Notes under the pieces: model-generated | Told to the model about the DNA's origin: nothing | Database searches by the model: none | The model's input: only the letters and a program-made list of their open reading frames with translations | Assembly: GCA_946221035.1 (NCBI GenBank) | Contig: CAMIME010000025.1 | Coordinates: 1-33,363 of the forward strand | DNA: 33,363 bases | Origin: an uncultured Campylobacter sp. | Lineage (GTDB): Bacteria; Actinomycetota; Actinomycetes; Mycobacteriales; Mycobacteriaceae | Reading direction: 5' to 3' | Program-made: the position numbers and the translations under genes | Shown: piece by piece, positions 1 to 6,306 of the stretch | Layout of the letters: every line of letters starts with the position of its first letter | Position numbering within the stretch: the stretch's first letter is position 1

Positions 1-269
1 ACCTTGGCGATGAGCTCCACCACCAGCGCCGGCGTATCACTGAAGTGGGTCACCGCCCGGCGGGGCAGCCCGCCGTTCGGCAGCACGGTCGAAAGTCCGC
101 CTTCGACCATCAGCGTCTCCGAATCGTCCGCAACCTGCTCCGGAACCTCCCCGCCGAGCACGGCCATGCGGGCACGCAGCTCCGCGATCTGCTCCGCGCG
201 CGACGGCTGAGCAGGTGTTTCCTGCCAATCGGCCGCGCCGGCCAGTGCTCGAATAGACGTTCCACTCAC
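1..269 (-). CDS. ImuA'/RecA-like protein, N-terminal part (runs off the left edge)
   Basis: Seen: an open minus-strand frame from GTG (269-267) to the window edge, about 89 codons. It begins VSGTSIRALAG, passes through a helical stretch around EQIAELRARMAVLGGE, and reaches LPNGGLPRRAVTHF. The LPxGGLPRGAxT-type turn opens the RecA-like core of ImuA/SulA-family proteins. Known: in mycobacteria imuA' and imuB lie beside guaA and work with DnaE2 in SOS mutagenesis. The esr-gua neighbourhood here fits that synteny. Start choice: the GTG lies seven bases after a good -10 hexamer, with no Shine-Dalgarno, so translation is probably leaderless. Because only the N-terminus is visible, the assignment rests on one short motif plus synteny. 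It could be another RecA-fold accessory protein. Confidence 0.5.
   Translation of the reverse strand, partial: MSGTSIRALAGAADWQETPAQPSRAEQIAELRARMAVLGGEVPEQVADDSETLMVEGGLSTVLPNGGLPRRAVTHFSDTPALVVELIAK
249..264. promoter_or_regulatory. Candidate LexA (SOS) box
   Basis: The 16-mer TCGAATAGACGTTCCA matches ten of the twelve arm positions of the actinobacterial SOS box TCGAAC-N4-GTTCGA. It lies just downstream of the predicted transcription start, inside the first codons of the imuA-like gene, where a bound repressor could block the polymerase. Known: imuA'-imuB-dnaE2 genes are LexA regulated in mycobacteria. The in-gene position is unusual, and the match is inferred by eye. Confidence 0.4.
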
Positions 270-276
270 GCCAGAT

Positions 277-305
277 AGTATGCACCCCCGCCCCGACACG
301 AGCAA
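277..305 (-). promoter_or_regulatory. Promoter of the imuA-like gene, leaderless
   Basis: On the minus strand there is a -35 TTGCTC (305-300), a 17-base spacer and a -10 CATACT (282-277). The GTG start follows after seven bases, which is the spacing of a leaderless transcript. Confidence 0.6.
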
Positions 306-388
306 CCATAAAGGTCGAACGGGTTTGCTATCACCTCGCCTGGCCTCAAGCGCCGACCAATGTCCGACCCGTGTGGGAAACTTCCCCC

Positions 389-1177
389 ATGCAGCCAACA
401 AGCACGTTTCAATTCCTCACTGAGCGGCCACCGTTTTCTAAACGCGAAGTCGACCGGCTCGGACACTACTACGCCAGGATGCGCGACGATCCGCCCGGAG
501 CATCCGCGCAGATCCTGGAGTGGTACGCCTCACTAGCAGAGCAAATGAGGCTCGCGGCGACGACCGTAATTAGAAGGGCCCTTCCAGCGCATCAAGAAGC
601 ACGCATTAGTTCCTCGCGGAGAGTGAAATCGCAAGACACCATCGAGCCGAAAATCCGCAACAAGAACATTCAGCTCTCTCGCATGCAGGATTTCGCAGGT
701 GTGCGTTTCACTTTGGACTGCCACCACTCAGAACTCACCCATGTTGGAGAGACGATCATGGAAGACGTGCGACTTACGGGCTGTCAGGCAGAGATGCGTC
801 AGTACCTCGAATCTTCTCAGCAGGGATACCGAGCGGTGCATGTCTGGATCAGCTCGCCCGCTGGCCGAGTTGAAATTCAGCTCCGCACCCAACTACAAAA
901 CGACTGGGCGAATACTTTTGAGTATTTGAGCGACCTCGCCGGACGTCAGATTCGGTACGACTCCACGTACACACCAGACGACCCCCTCCTGGAACGAATT
1001 GCGGAATCGATGGGCCAACTCTCCGACCGGATTTACAACTTGGAAGCCCATTCCGGCGCACCGCTGCCACACGACTTATTCGACGAGCGCCTGGCAATCC
1101 ATGATGCTCTCAACGAGCACAGGATAGCCTTAAACAACTACCGCAAGAATCTCGCTGGCGGAGGAAGGAAGCCTTAA
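389..1177 (+). CDS. Small RelA/SpoT-domain alarmone synthetase
   Basis: A 262-residue single-domain protein with the nucleotide pyrophosphokinase motifs of the RelA/SpoT synthetase family: RRVKSQDTIEPK (about 77-88), DFAGVR (101-106), GYRAVH (146-151) and EIQLRT (162-167) followed by W173-A174. There is no HD hydrolase domain and no TGS or ACT domain, so it cannot degrade (p)ppGpp. It is therefore a small alarmone synthetase (SAS) or a toxSAS-like toxin that pyrophosphorylates nucleotides or tRNA ends; the motifs do not tell these apart. Where housekeeping synthetases usually have WASxEH, this protein has WANTFEY. A helical tail follows residue 200. Start: ATG 389 was chosen over the in-frame GTG at 371; neither has a clear ribosome-binding site. 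The DNA is visibly more A+T-rich than its neighbours, suggesting acquisition. The next gene starts two bases after the stop. Confidence 0.85.
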   Translation: MQPTSTFQFLTERPPFSKREVDRLGHYYARMRDDPPGASAQILEWYASLAEQMRLAATTVIRRALPAHQEARISSSRRVKSQDTIEPKIRNKNIQLSRMQDFAGVRFTLDCHHSELTHVGETIMEDVRLTGCQAEMRQYLESSQQGYRAVHVWISSPAGRVEIQLRTQLQNDWANTFEYLSDLAGRQIRYDSTYTPDDPLLERIAESMGQLSDRIYNLEAHSGAPLPHDLFDERLAIHDALNEHRIALNNYRKNLAGGGRKP

Positions 1178-1179
1178 CC

Positions 1180-1422
1180 ATGGAGTACCTCATCCAATAC
1201 CATCGCCTGACAGGGCGGGTGCAGATCCAGGAGTTCGAACATGCAGAAGCGGCGTACAGCTGCCGACTTCGCTTGGAGCAGGAACGAACTGATCCAAACC
1301 TGGAAATCGCAGTGATCGGGGCACCCTCATTCGAGGACTTGAAACTCAACCACTCGCGCTATTTCGCTTCCGCGTCGGAATCTGCGCAACCTCCAAGCAC
1401 AGCGCCAAGGTACGCGGTCTAA
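1180..1422 (+). CDS. Small partner protein coupled to the RelA/SpoT gene (candidate antitoxin or regulator)
   Basis: An 80-residue protein with no recognised family. It starts at ATG 1180, two bases after the synthetase stop, behind an AGGAAGG ribosome-binding site inside the end of that gene, so the two are surely co-translated. The sequence suggests a beta-rich N-terminus (YLIQYHRLTGRVQIQEF), an amphipathic helix carrying RLRLEQER, a strand (LEIAVIGA) and a short helix ending LNHSRYF. A low-complexity Ser/Pro/Ala tail closes it. There is no signal peptide or membrane segment. Because toxic small alarmone synthetases are often paired with small neutralising proteins, an antitoxin or regulatory subunit is a reasonable inference, but nothing in the sequence proves it. 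Confidence 0.7.
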   Translation: MEYLIQYHRLTGRVQIQEFEHAEAAYSCRLRLEQERTDPNLEIAVIGAPSFEDLKLNHSRYFASASESAQPPSTAPRYAV

Positions 1423-1445
1423 CTCCCCTGGTAACCTCCCCGCTC

Positions 1446-1862
1446 GTGATCCCCATCAACGCTGCCGAGGTCCGCGCCCGCAAAACCCCTATCCCTACAC
1501 CCCTCGTGGTGCGAGCACTTGGGTCGCTGGGGGTCGGAGGATCGATCGGGGCAATGACCTCACAGTTGCCAATGGGAACGAAGGCGGCCGCGGCGCTCGT
1601 GTGCATCGCGCTGACCATCGGGATCACGCTGGCACACCCGTACCGGAAGCAGCTCGCGGCGTTTGCGATGGCCCGAGGGGTGAGCAGGGTGCCGTCGATA
1701 AGCATGGTGCTCCCTGTGATGCTGTGGTGGCTTGCGCTGATGCTCGCGCCGCTGGCGCAGTGGCCCTCGTGGGGCGCGTCGCTTGCCGGGCTGCTGGCGG
1801 CGGCCGCGGCGTGGGTGCTCTACCCGCACGTCGACGGGTCGCGTCGGCTCGCGTACGCGTAG
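1446..1862 (+). CDS. Small polytopic membrane protein, unknown function
   Basis: A 138-codon frame from GTG 1446. Three hydrophobic segments are visible after about residue 20: around VRALGSLGVGGSIGAM, AAAALVCIALTIGITLA, and a long pair from VLPVMLWWLALMLAPLA through SLAGLLAAAAAWVLY. A basic loop (HPYRKQLAAFAMARGVSR) separates the second and third. This suggests three or four spans. No Shine-Dalgarno precedes the GTG, and ATG 1554 is an alternative start. It lies 23 bases after the synthetase partner and is followed directly by the repeat block at 1863. No family is recognised. Some membrane effectors occur beside nucleotide-signalling genes, but that link is only a possibility here. Confidence 0.5.
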   Translation: MIPINAAEVRARKTPIPTPLVVRALGSLGVGGSIGAMTSQLPMGTKAAAALVCIALTIGITLAHPYRKQLAAFAMARGVSRVPSISMVLPVMLWWLALMLAPLAQWPSWGASLAGLLAAAAAWVLYPHVDGSRRLAYA

Positions 1863-1941
1863 TTACTCGAAAACTTTTCGAGTAGATGTGTTTTCGCAGC
1901 TCAACCTAGAAACACGGGCTTTCGAGTAGCTTTCGAGTAGG
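1863..1941. repeat. Left copy of a 78-base imperfect direct repeat with CTTTCGAGTAG units
   Basis: The block opens with a perfect palindrome at 1864-1884 (ten-base arms TACTCGAAAA/TTTTCGAGTA around a C). It continues through a conserved middle (CGCAGCTCA and CTAGAAACA) and ends with two tandem CTTTCGAGTAG units that run up to the stop codon of the AlbA_2 gene. It aligns along its length with 3341-3418. The palindrome could also act as a terminator. Confidence 0.85.
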
Positions 1942-3330
1942 TCATAGCGGGCCCTGAAGAAGCCAGACAGCTCGCGGGTCGCGCGGGCTCTTGCCCCGCC
2001 ACTGGATCAACCCGGTCTCCCGCAATGCTTGCAACGCCTTGCGGGCCGTTGGGTTGGACACGCCTACCGCATCGGCGATCTCACCCGTCGACATCGGCCG
2101 GCCGTGCGCCTGCAGCGCCGCGAGTGTTTCGGCGGAGTGAGCCGGAAGGTTTTGGGCAACGACCGGATCGAGGCGCTGCACGGCCTTCAACGTCAGGATT
2201 ACGCTGCCGCTGGTCTGCCGGTAGACCGGGTCCGCAAAGCCCACGCGGCGCATCCCAGCGAACATGCGCCTAATCCCCTCACCCAACTCCTGCCCAATCC
2301 GCAGCTCCGCGGTTACTCTGGCAATCAACGGGTTTCGCGCAAAACGGGCGATAGATTCGGGGTGGGTAGGATCAACCAGACCTGGGAACCGTCCGGGACT
2401 GGATACCTCGATGCGGGAAGGGTAGACCTCGAAGCGAATGTGGTCGCCCGCCATGCTGTAGGAACGGTGGATAACAGCATTGACTAGCCCCTCGAGCCAC
2501 ACATCGTGAGGGATGAGGTTCTCGTCCTCGAACAGACCGGAATTTCCCAACCGGCGAACCTGAGGCAGCATTCCTTCGATCGCTTTCTGGGCAGACCGAA
2601 TCTGCTGCGGTAACGGGCCGCCGAAACGCTCGTCTTGCAGAAGTTGCTGCTGATAGCCTGCGCGCCGCTCATCCTCGCCGAATCTGAGCACACGAACGTG
2701 CGCGTTGGGGAAAAACTCCTGCGGGTCATTGCCAAAAAGCAGAATTGCCGCCGTACGCGGCCTGCCGTCACGGTCGATGAGATTCCTCGCTTTGAGGGCA
2801 TCCGGTGCAGATGAAGAACCTATGGCGCTGGCATATTCACCCACCAAATCCATGTCGAGGTCACTGAGAGCAGCCCGGGGAGGCACTGTCGCGTCGAACT
2901 GCTGCTCCCCCTTGGTGTAGCGGAGCTCCAGGATGCCGTCGGCATTGAGCTGCCGAGTCTCATCACCGACATGCAGGAAGCAGTCTCCCGAACGCAGATA
3001 ATGCACACTCTCGCTCGGTACCACATGAAACAGGTACACCTGCGCTCCATAGCCGACGTCAAACGGTTCGATCCGCACGCGCACCGTGGGATCAGTGTGG
3101 TCAAGCGATGCCTGCCTCAGGGCATTGTCCTGGGCGGGTGTGGGAACCCCGTCGAATTCCCGATCAGTGACGCCAACCGCGATGATCCCACCCTCCGCGT
3201 TGGCCATGCCGACGATGGTTTTCGCGAGATCCTTCGGCTTGATACGAAACGACTTCCGCTCAAACCATTGATCCTCCGGCATTCGCAAGAGGAGACGCGG
3301 GTCATCTCGGTAGCTGCTCCCTCTATTCAC
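1942..3330 (-). CDS. AlbA_2-domain ATP-binding transcriptional regulator (COG2865 type)
   Basis: A 462-residue protein with three parts. An N-terminal Schlafen/AlbA_2 domain (about 20-140) is marked by QWFERKSF, TIVGMANAEGG and IIAVGVTD. A GHKL-type ATPase domain (about 275-375) has the N-box EGLVNAVIHRSY, a PSRIEVSSPGRFP segment and RNPLIARV/ELGEGIRRM. A C-terminal winged helix (about 405-460) is seen in STGEIADAVGVSNPTARKAL. These proteins are annotated as predicted regulators and some occur in defence islands; the biochemical role is not established. The start is GTG 3330; ATG 3282, just before the AlbA_2 domain, is an alternative. A palindrome lies 12 bases upstream of the GTG and repeat units abut both ends of the gene, so autoregulation through the winged helix is plausible. 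Confidence 0.85.
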   Translation of the reverse strand: MNRGSSYRDDPRLLLRMPEDQWFERKSFRIKPKDLAKTIVGMANAEGGIIAVGVTDREFDGVPTPAQDNALRQASLDHTDPTVRVRIEPFDVGYGAQVYLFHVVPSESVHYLRSGDCFLHVGDETRQLNADGILELRYTKGEQQFDATVPPRAALSDLDMDLVGEYASAIGSSSAPDALKARNLIDRDGRPRTAAILLFGNDPQEFFPNAHVRVLRFGEDERRAGYQQQLLQDERFGGPLPQQIRSAQKAIEGMLPQVRRLGNSGLFEDENLIPHDVWLEGLVNAVIHRSYSMAGDHIRFEVYPSRIEVSSPGRFPGLVDPTHPESIARFARNPLIARVTAELRIGQELGEGIRRMFAGMRRVGFADPVYRQTSGSVILTLKAVQRLDPVVAQNLPAHSAETLAALQAHGRPMSTGEIADAVGVSNPTARKALQALRETGLIQWRGKSPRDPRAVWLLQGPL

Positions 3331-3340
3331 ATCCCGAGAT

Positions 3341-3427
3341 TCTACTCGAAAGCCTTTCTAGTAGAGGTATTTCCGCAGCTCACACTAGAAACATTCGGTT
3401 TCGAGTAGCTTTCTAGTAGCTTTCGAG
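3341..3427. repeat. Right copy of the direct repeat, upstream of the AlbA_2 gene; likely operator
   Basis: It contains a near-perfect palindrome at 3342-3364 (arms CTACTCGAAAG/CTTTCTAGTAG, one mismatch), the same CGCAGCTCA and CTAGAAACA middle as the left copy, and two and a half tandem units of CTTTCGAGTAG (one reading CTTTCTAGTAG) at 3399-3427. The palindrome sits at the promoter position of the AlbA_2 gene. The tandem units have the 11-base, one-helical-turn period expected of protein-binding iterons. Confidence 0.8.
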
Positions 3428-3434
3428 CTCCTGA

Positions 3435-3484
3435 TGGCTATGCCGACGAGGGTTTTCGCGAGGCCCTTCGGCTTGATACGAAAA
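3435..3484 (-). pseudogene. Footprint of a second, deleted AlbA_2 regulator gene
   Basis: These 50 bases match 3201-3250 inside the intact AlbA_2 gene at about 45 positions and are in the same orientation. Read on the minus strand they encode FRIKPKGLAKTLVGIA, against FRIKPKDLAKTIVGMA in the intact copy. The fragment begins seven bases after the right repeat, with nothing recognisable of the rest of the gene. It looks like what remains of a tandem second gene-plus-repeat unit after a deletion. Confidence 0.8.
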
Positions 3485-3586
3485 CGCTGCGGTGCTGCCG
3501 CGGCCGGCAATCTGGCCCTTTATCAATAGACTAGATGGTCTGTAACGGCAATTCGGAAGCGCACAACATCGTGGAGGTACATCGCC

Positions 3587-5476
3587 GTGGGAGCAGCAAT
3601 CGCAATCGTCGGAGCCGGACCCCGGGGCATCTCGATTACGGAGCGCATCGCGGCATACCTCAACGCCCGCGGTGCGACAGACGGTGCCGAGGGCGAATTG
3701 ACCCTCCACGTCATCGACGATGCCCAGCTCGGCGCCGGGCGCATCTGGGACACGGAGCAAACCCGCACGCTGTGCATGAACACCCTCGCCGGCGCCGTCA
3801 CCCTCTTCACCGAACCCGGCGCGACCGTCTCCGCGCCTGTGTTTGAAGGGCCCACCATGTACGAGTGGATCCAAGCGTTGCGCGGCGAGAAGGAGCATTC
3901 GCTTATCGACGCCTACCCGCCTACCCTCCCCGACACCTTCACCGGGGAGATTCACGTCACCCGGCCCGAGTCCAACCCCTCGCGCGCGCTGTACGGCGAG
4001 TATTTGCGCTGGGCGTGGCAGGTCGCCTTGGCACAGTTGCCGGATTCCGTGGAGGTGGTCGAGCACCACGCGCGCGCGGTCGCGCTCGCCTCCGAGGGCG
4101 ACCAGGACGCACTCACGCTTTCCGACGGCTCAGTGGTCCACGCCGATGCCACCGTGCTCGCCTCCGGCTGGGTGCTCCCCGCCCCTACGCCCGCACAACA
4201 GGCGTTCGCCGAATCGGGCCTGACTTACATTCCGCCGGGAAACCCCGTGGAGCAGGACGTTACGCGAATAGGTGCCGGCGAGCGGGTGCTGGTGCGCGGC
4301 ATGGGCATGGGCTTTTTCGACCTCATGGCGCTAACCACCATTAACCGCGGCGGCCGTTTCGTCGAGGACGACTCCGCGCGCGCCGGCCTGCGCTACGTCG
4401 CTTCCGGCAACGAGCCACACTTCGTGGTGACCTCCGGGCGCGGCTACCCCTACCTGCCGAAATCTGAGTACCACTCCCTGCCGCCGAAGGCTGACTTGTC
4501 CCGCCTGCGCGCCGCGATCGAGGCATCCACGGCGCCGGTGTCCTTCGGCCAGACCCTGTGGCCCGCACTCGTCCGCGACGCCTACGCCGAGTACTACCGC
4601 GTGCTCGACCGCGTGCGCCCCGAAGCGCTCACCGCGCCGCTCGAGGAGATCCTCGCCGCCATCGACGCCGCCGACCTCGACGCTGCCGCCACCCCCGACG
4701 ACATCCTGCCGGTCGCGAACGCGCTGACCGCGGCGCTCGACGGGATGAGCACCGAGCCGTTCGACATGGCCGCATGGGTGGACCCGCTCGCCGGCACCGA
4801 GTCGCTGGACTCGGAGGAGCTGAACCGCCGCGTCGCCGGGGGCATGGCCTACGACATCACCGAGGCCGAAAGCGCCTGGGACTCCCCGCTCAAGGCCGGC
4901 CTGTGGGCAATCTCCGCGGGACGCAAGCCCAGCGCGATTGCCATCCAGAACGGCCGCGGCGCGCGCGAGGCGGCGCTGTCGCAGTACATGGCGTTCGGGC
5001 AGATGGTCGGCTCCGGCCCGCCGCTGTTCCGCACCCGCGAGCTCCTCGCGCTTTTCGACGCGGGCCTGGTCACCTTCCTCGGCCCCGACCCAGTCGTCGA
5101 CATCGCCGACGGCGGGTTCACGGCCACCAGCCACACCCGCACGGTGCGCGCCACCGCGCTTGCCGACGCCTTCCTGCCCGGCCCCGACAGCCGCACCTCC
5201 CCCGACGCGCTGAGCGCCTCCCTGCGCGAGGCCGGGCGTGTGCGCCCGTTTGCCCCGGGTGGCGTGGAAACTGCCTCCCTGGAGACCGACGATGAAACCC
5301 GCCGCACCGTCCACCCCGACGGCGAGCTGGACCCGCGGCTGCACATTGTGGGCATCCCCACCGGCAAGCAGTGGGCAGACACCACCATTTCCCCCATGCC
5401 CGGCACGGACCCGCTCATGCTGCAGGAGACGGATAAGACGGCCCGCTCGCTGCTCACCCAGGCGGGCGTGCTCTAG
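3587..5476 (+). CDS. Large FAD/NAD(P)-binding protein
   Basis: A 629-residue cytosolic protein whose N-terminus (AIAIVGAGPRGISITERI, GAGPRG at 9-14) is the dinucleotide-binding Rossmann turn of the NAD_binding_9/FAD-NAD(P)-binding family. A second nucleotide-fold feature, ATVLASGWVLP, lies near residue 185, and a possible NAD(P) turn (VLVRGMGMGFFDLMALT) near 235. The C-terminal part carries a typical LHIVGIPTGKQWADTTISP segment. No substrate can be inferred; relatives are annotated only as FAD/NAD(P)-binding or putative amine oxidase-like proteins. The start is GTG 3587 with a GGAGGT ribosome-binding site eight bases upstream. An imperfect dyad (AGAC-N6-GTCT, near 3528-3541) lies upstream and could be an operator. 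The stop overlaps the convergent esrR-like remnant by a few bases. Confidence 0.8.
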   Translation: MGAAIAIVGAGPRGISITERIAAYLNARGATDGAEGELTLHVIDDAQLGAGRIWDTEQTRTLCMNTLAGAVTLFTEPGATVSAPVFEGPTMYEWIQALRGEKEHSLIDAYPPTLPDTFTGEIHVTRPESNPSRALYGEYLRWAWQVALAQLPDSVEVVEHHARAVALASEGDQDALTLSDGSVVHADATVLASGWVLPAPTPAQQAFAESGLTYIPPGNPVEQDVTRIGAGERVLVRGMGMGFFDLMALTTINRGGRFVEDDSARAGLRYVASGNEPHFVVTSGRGYPYLPKSEYHSLPPKADLSRLRAAIEASTAPVSFGQTLWPALVRDAYAEYYRVLDRVRPEALTAPLEEILAAIDAADLDAAATPDDILPVANALTAALDGMSTEPFDMAAWVDPLAGTESLDSEELNRRVAGGMAYDITEAESAWDSPLKAGLWAISAGRKPSAIAIQNGRGAREAALSQYMAFGQMVGSGPPLFRTRELLALFDAGLVTFLGPDPVVDIADGGFTATSHTRTVRATALADAFLPGPDSRTSPDALSASLREAGRVRPFAPGGVETASLETDDETRRTVHPDGELDPRLHIVGIPTGKQWADTTISPMPGTDPLMLQETDKTARSLLTQAGVL

Positions 5477-5957
5477 CCCAAATCCCTCGCCACCGCCCAC
5501 CTGGTCAGCTGGTGGCGGTTGGAGGTCTGCGTTTTGCGCAGGATGTTCGACGCGTGCGTCTCCACCGTTTTGACGGAGATGAACAGGCGCTCGGCGATCT
5601 CCTTGTACGTGTAGCCGCGAGCGAGCAGCCGCAGCACCTCGAGCTCGCGGCGGGTCAACGAATCCACCGCCGGGTCGTCCTCTTCCACCACCGGCCCGGA
5701 GGCGAAGGCGTCGAGCACGAACCCTGCCAGCCGCGGCGAGAAGTACGCATCTCCGCCTCGAACCCGCTCAATCGCCTCTGCGAGCTCGGCGCCTGCAATA
5801 TTCTTGGTCACGTACCCGCGCGCGCCGGCGCGGATAACCAGCACGGAGACAACTACGCCGCCAACCCCGGCGCTTTCACCCACAAACGCCACCGCCAGCA
5901 CCCCAGCCATGACCAGCAACGCACCCAACATCAACGCGGCGATGTTGCCCCACAACC
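5473..5957 (-). pseudogene. Chimeric esrS-esrR remnant: kinase membrane segment fused in frame to a LuxR output domain
   Basis: On the minus strand, codons for NIAALMLGALLVMAGVLAVA and VGESAGVGGVVVSVLV match a membrane region of the intact esrS (about residues 138-174). They run without a break into IRAGARGYVTKN and the rest of EsrR to its last residue, including the LuxR helix-turn-helix (LTRRELEVLRLLARGYTYKE). The kinase core and the phosphoacceptor half of the receiver are missing. The join (near 5840) lies where both parents have CTG. The fused frame is open, so a small membrane-tethered DNA-binding protein is formally possible, but no good start site or promoter is visible. The sequence is very close to the intact copy at 8519-8886. 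Confidence 0.8.
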
Positions 5958-6183
5958 CGAGCTCGAGCCTCTGCGTGAACCGAAAACCGTCGAAGTCAGC
6001 AACACCATCGGCAAGGTGGAAGTGATCCTGCCCAACAACGTCCCCGTCGACGTGAACTGTGCGGTCATCATCGGCGAGACCGCTTGCCCCGAAGAAACGC
6101 AAAACGCGGATAAGGGCAGCGCGCTGCTCACAATTAACGTCAAGCAGCGTCTCGGGTCCGTGTCCGGGTACTACTCCGAGTAA
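5958..6183 (+). pseudogene. 3' remnant of an esrI-like gene
   Basis: About 72 codons matching the C-terminal end of EsrI (residues about 283-354). They run from EPLREPKTVEVSN through VILPNNVPVDVNC and IGETACPEETQNADKG to QRLGSVSGYYSE and a TAA stop. The PspC domain and membrane segments are absent. It stands divergent to the esrS/esrR chimera, the same arrangement as the intact esrS/esrI pair, so these two remnants are one decayed copy of the locus. Confidence 0.85.
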
Positions 6184-6306
6184 ACGGCAGGCAGGCGAGT
6201 TCTAGAGCGCTCCCCTCCGCTCTCGAACATGCGTACCTTCGGTGCGGGTGGCGTGTCGGGATGCCCTTCTATGGTGTGTTCACCCGCATCAAAGGAGGCA
6301 CCCAGA

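Noticed and set aside
389..1177. Housekeeping Rel (bifunctional RelA/SpoT)
   Set aside because: Too short, with no HD, TGS or ACT domain; it is a small synthetase only.
1863..3427. Insertion sequence or integron ends flanking the AlbA_2 gene
   Set aside because: The repeats are direct, carry internal palindromes and tandem units, and no transposase or integrase is present.
4331..5500. A 389-codon open frame antisense to the FAD protein gene
   Set aside because: Gly/Val/Arg-rich composition with no domain; it is the mirror of a high-GC coding frame that is well supported on the plus strand.
5512..6183. A 223-codon plus-strand frame as one real gene
   Set aside because: Only its last 72 codons resemble EsrI; the first part is antisense to the esrR/esrS remnant, so it is a remnant and not a gene.
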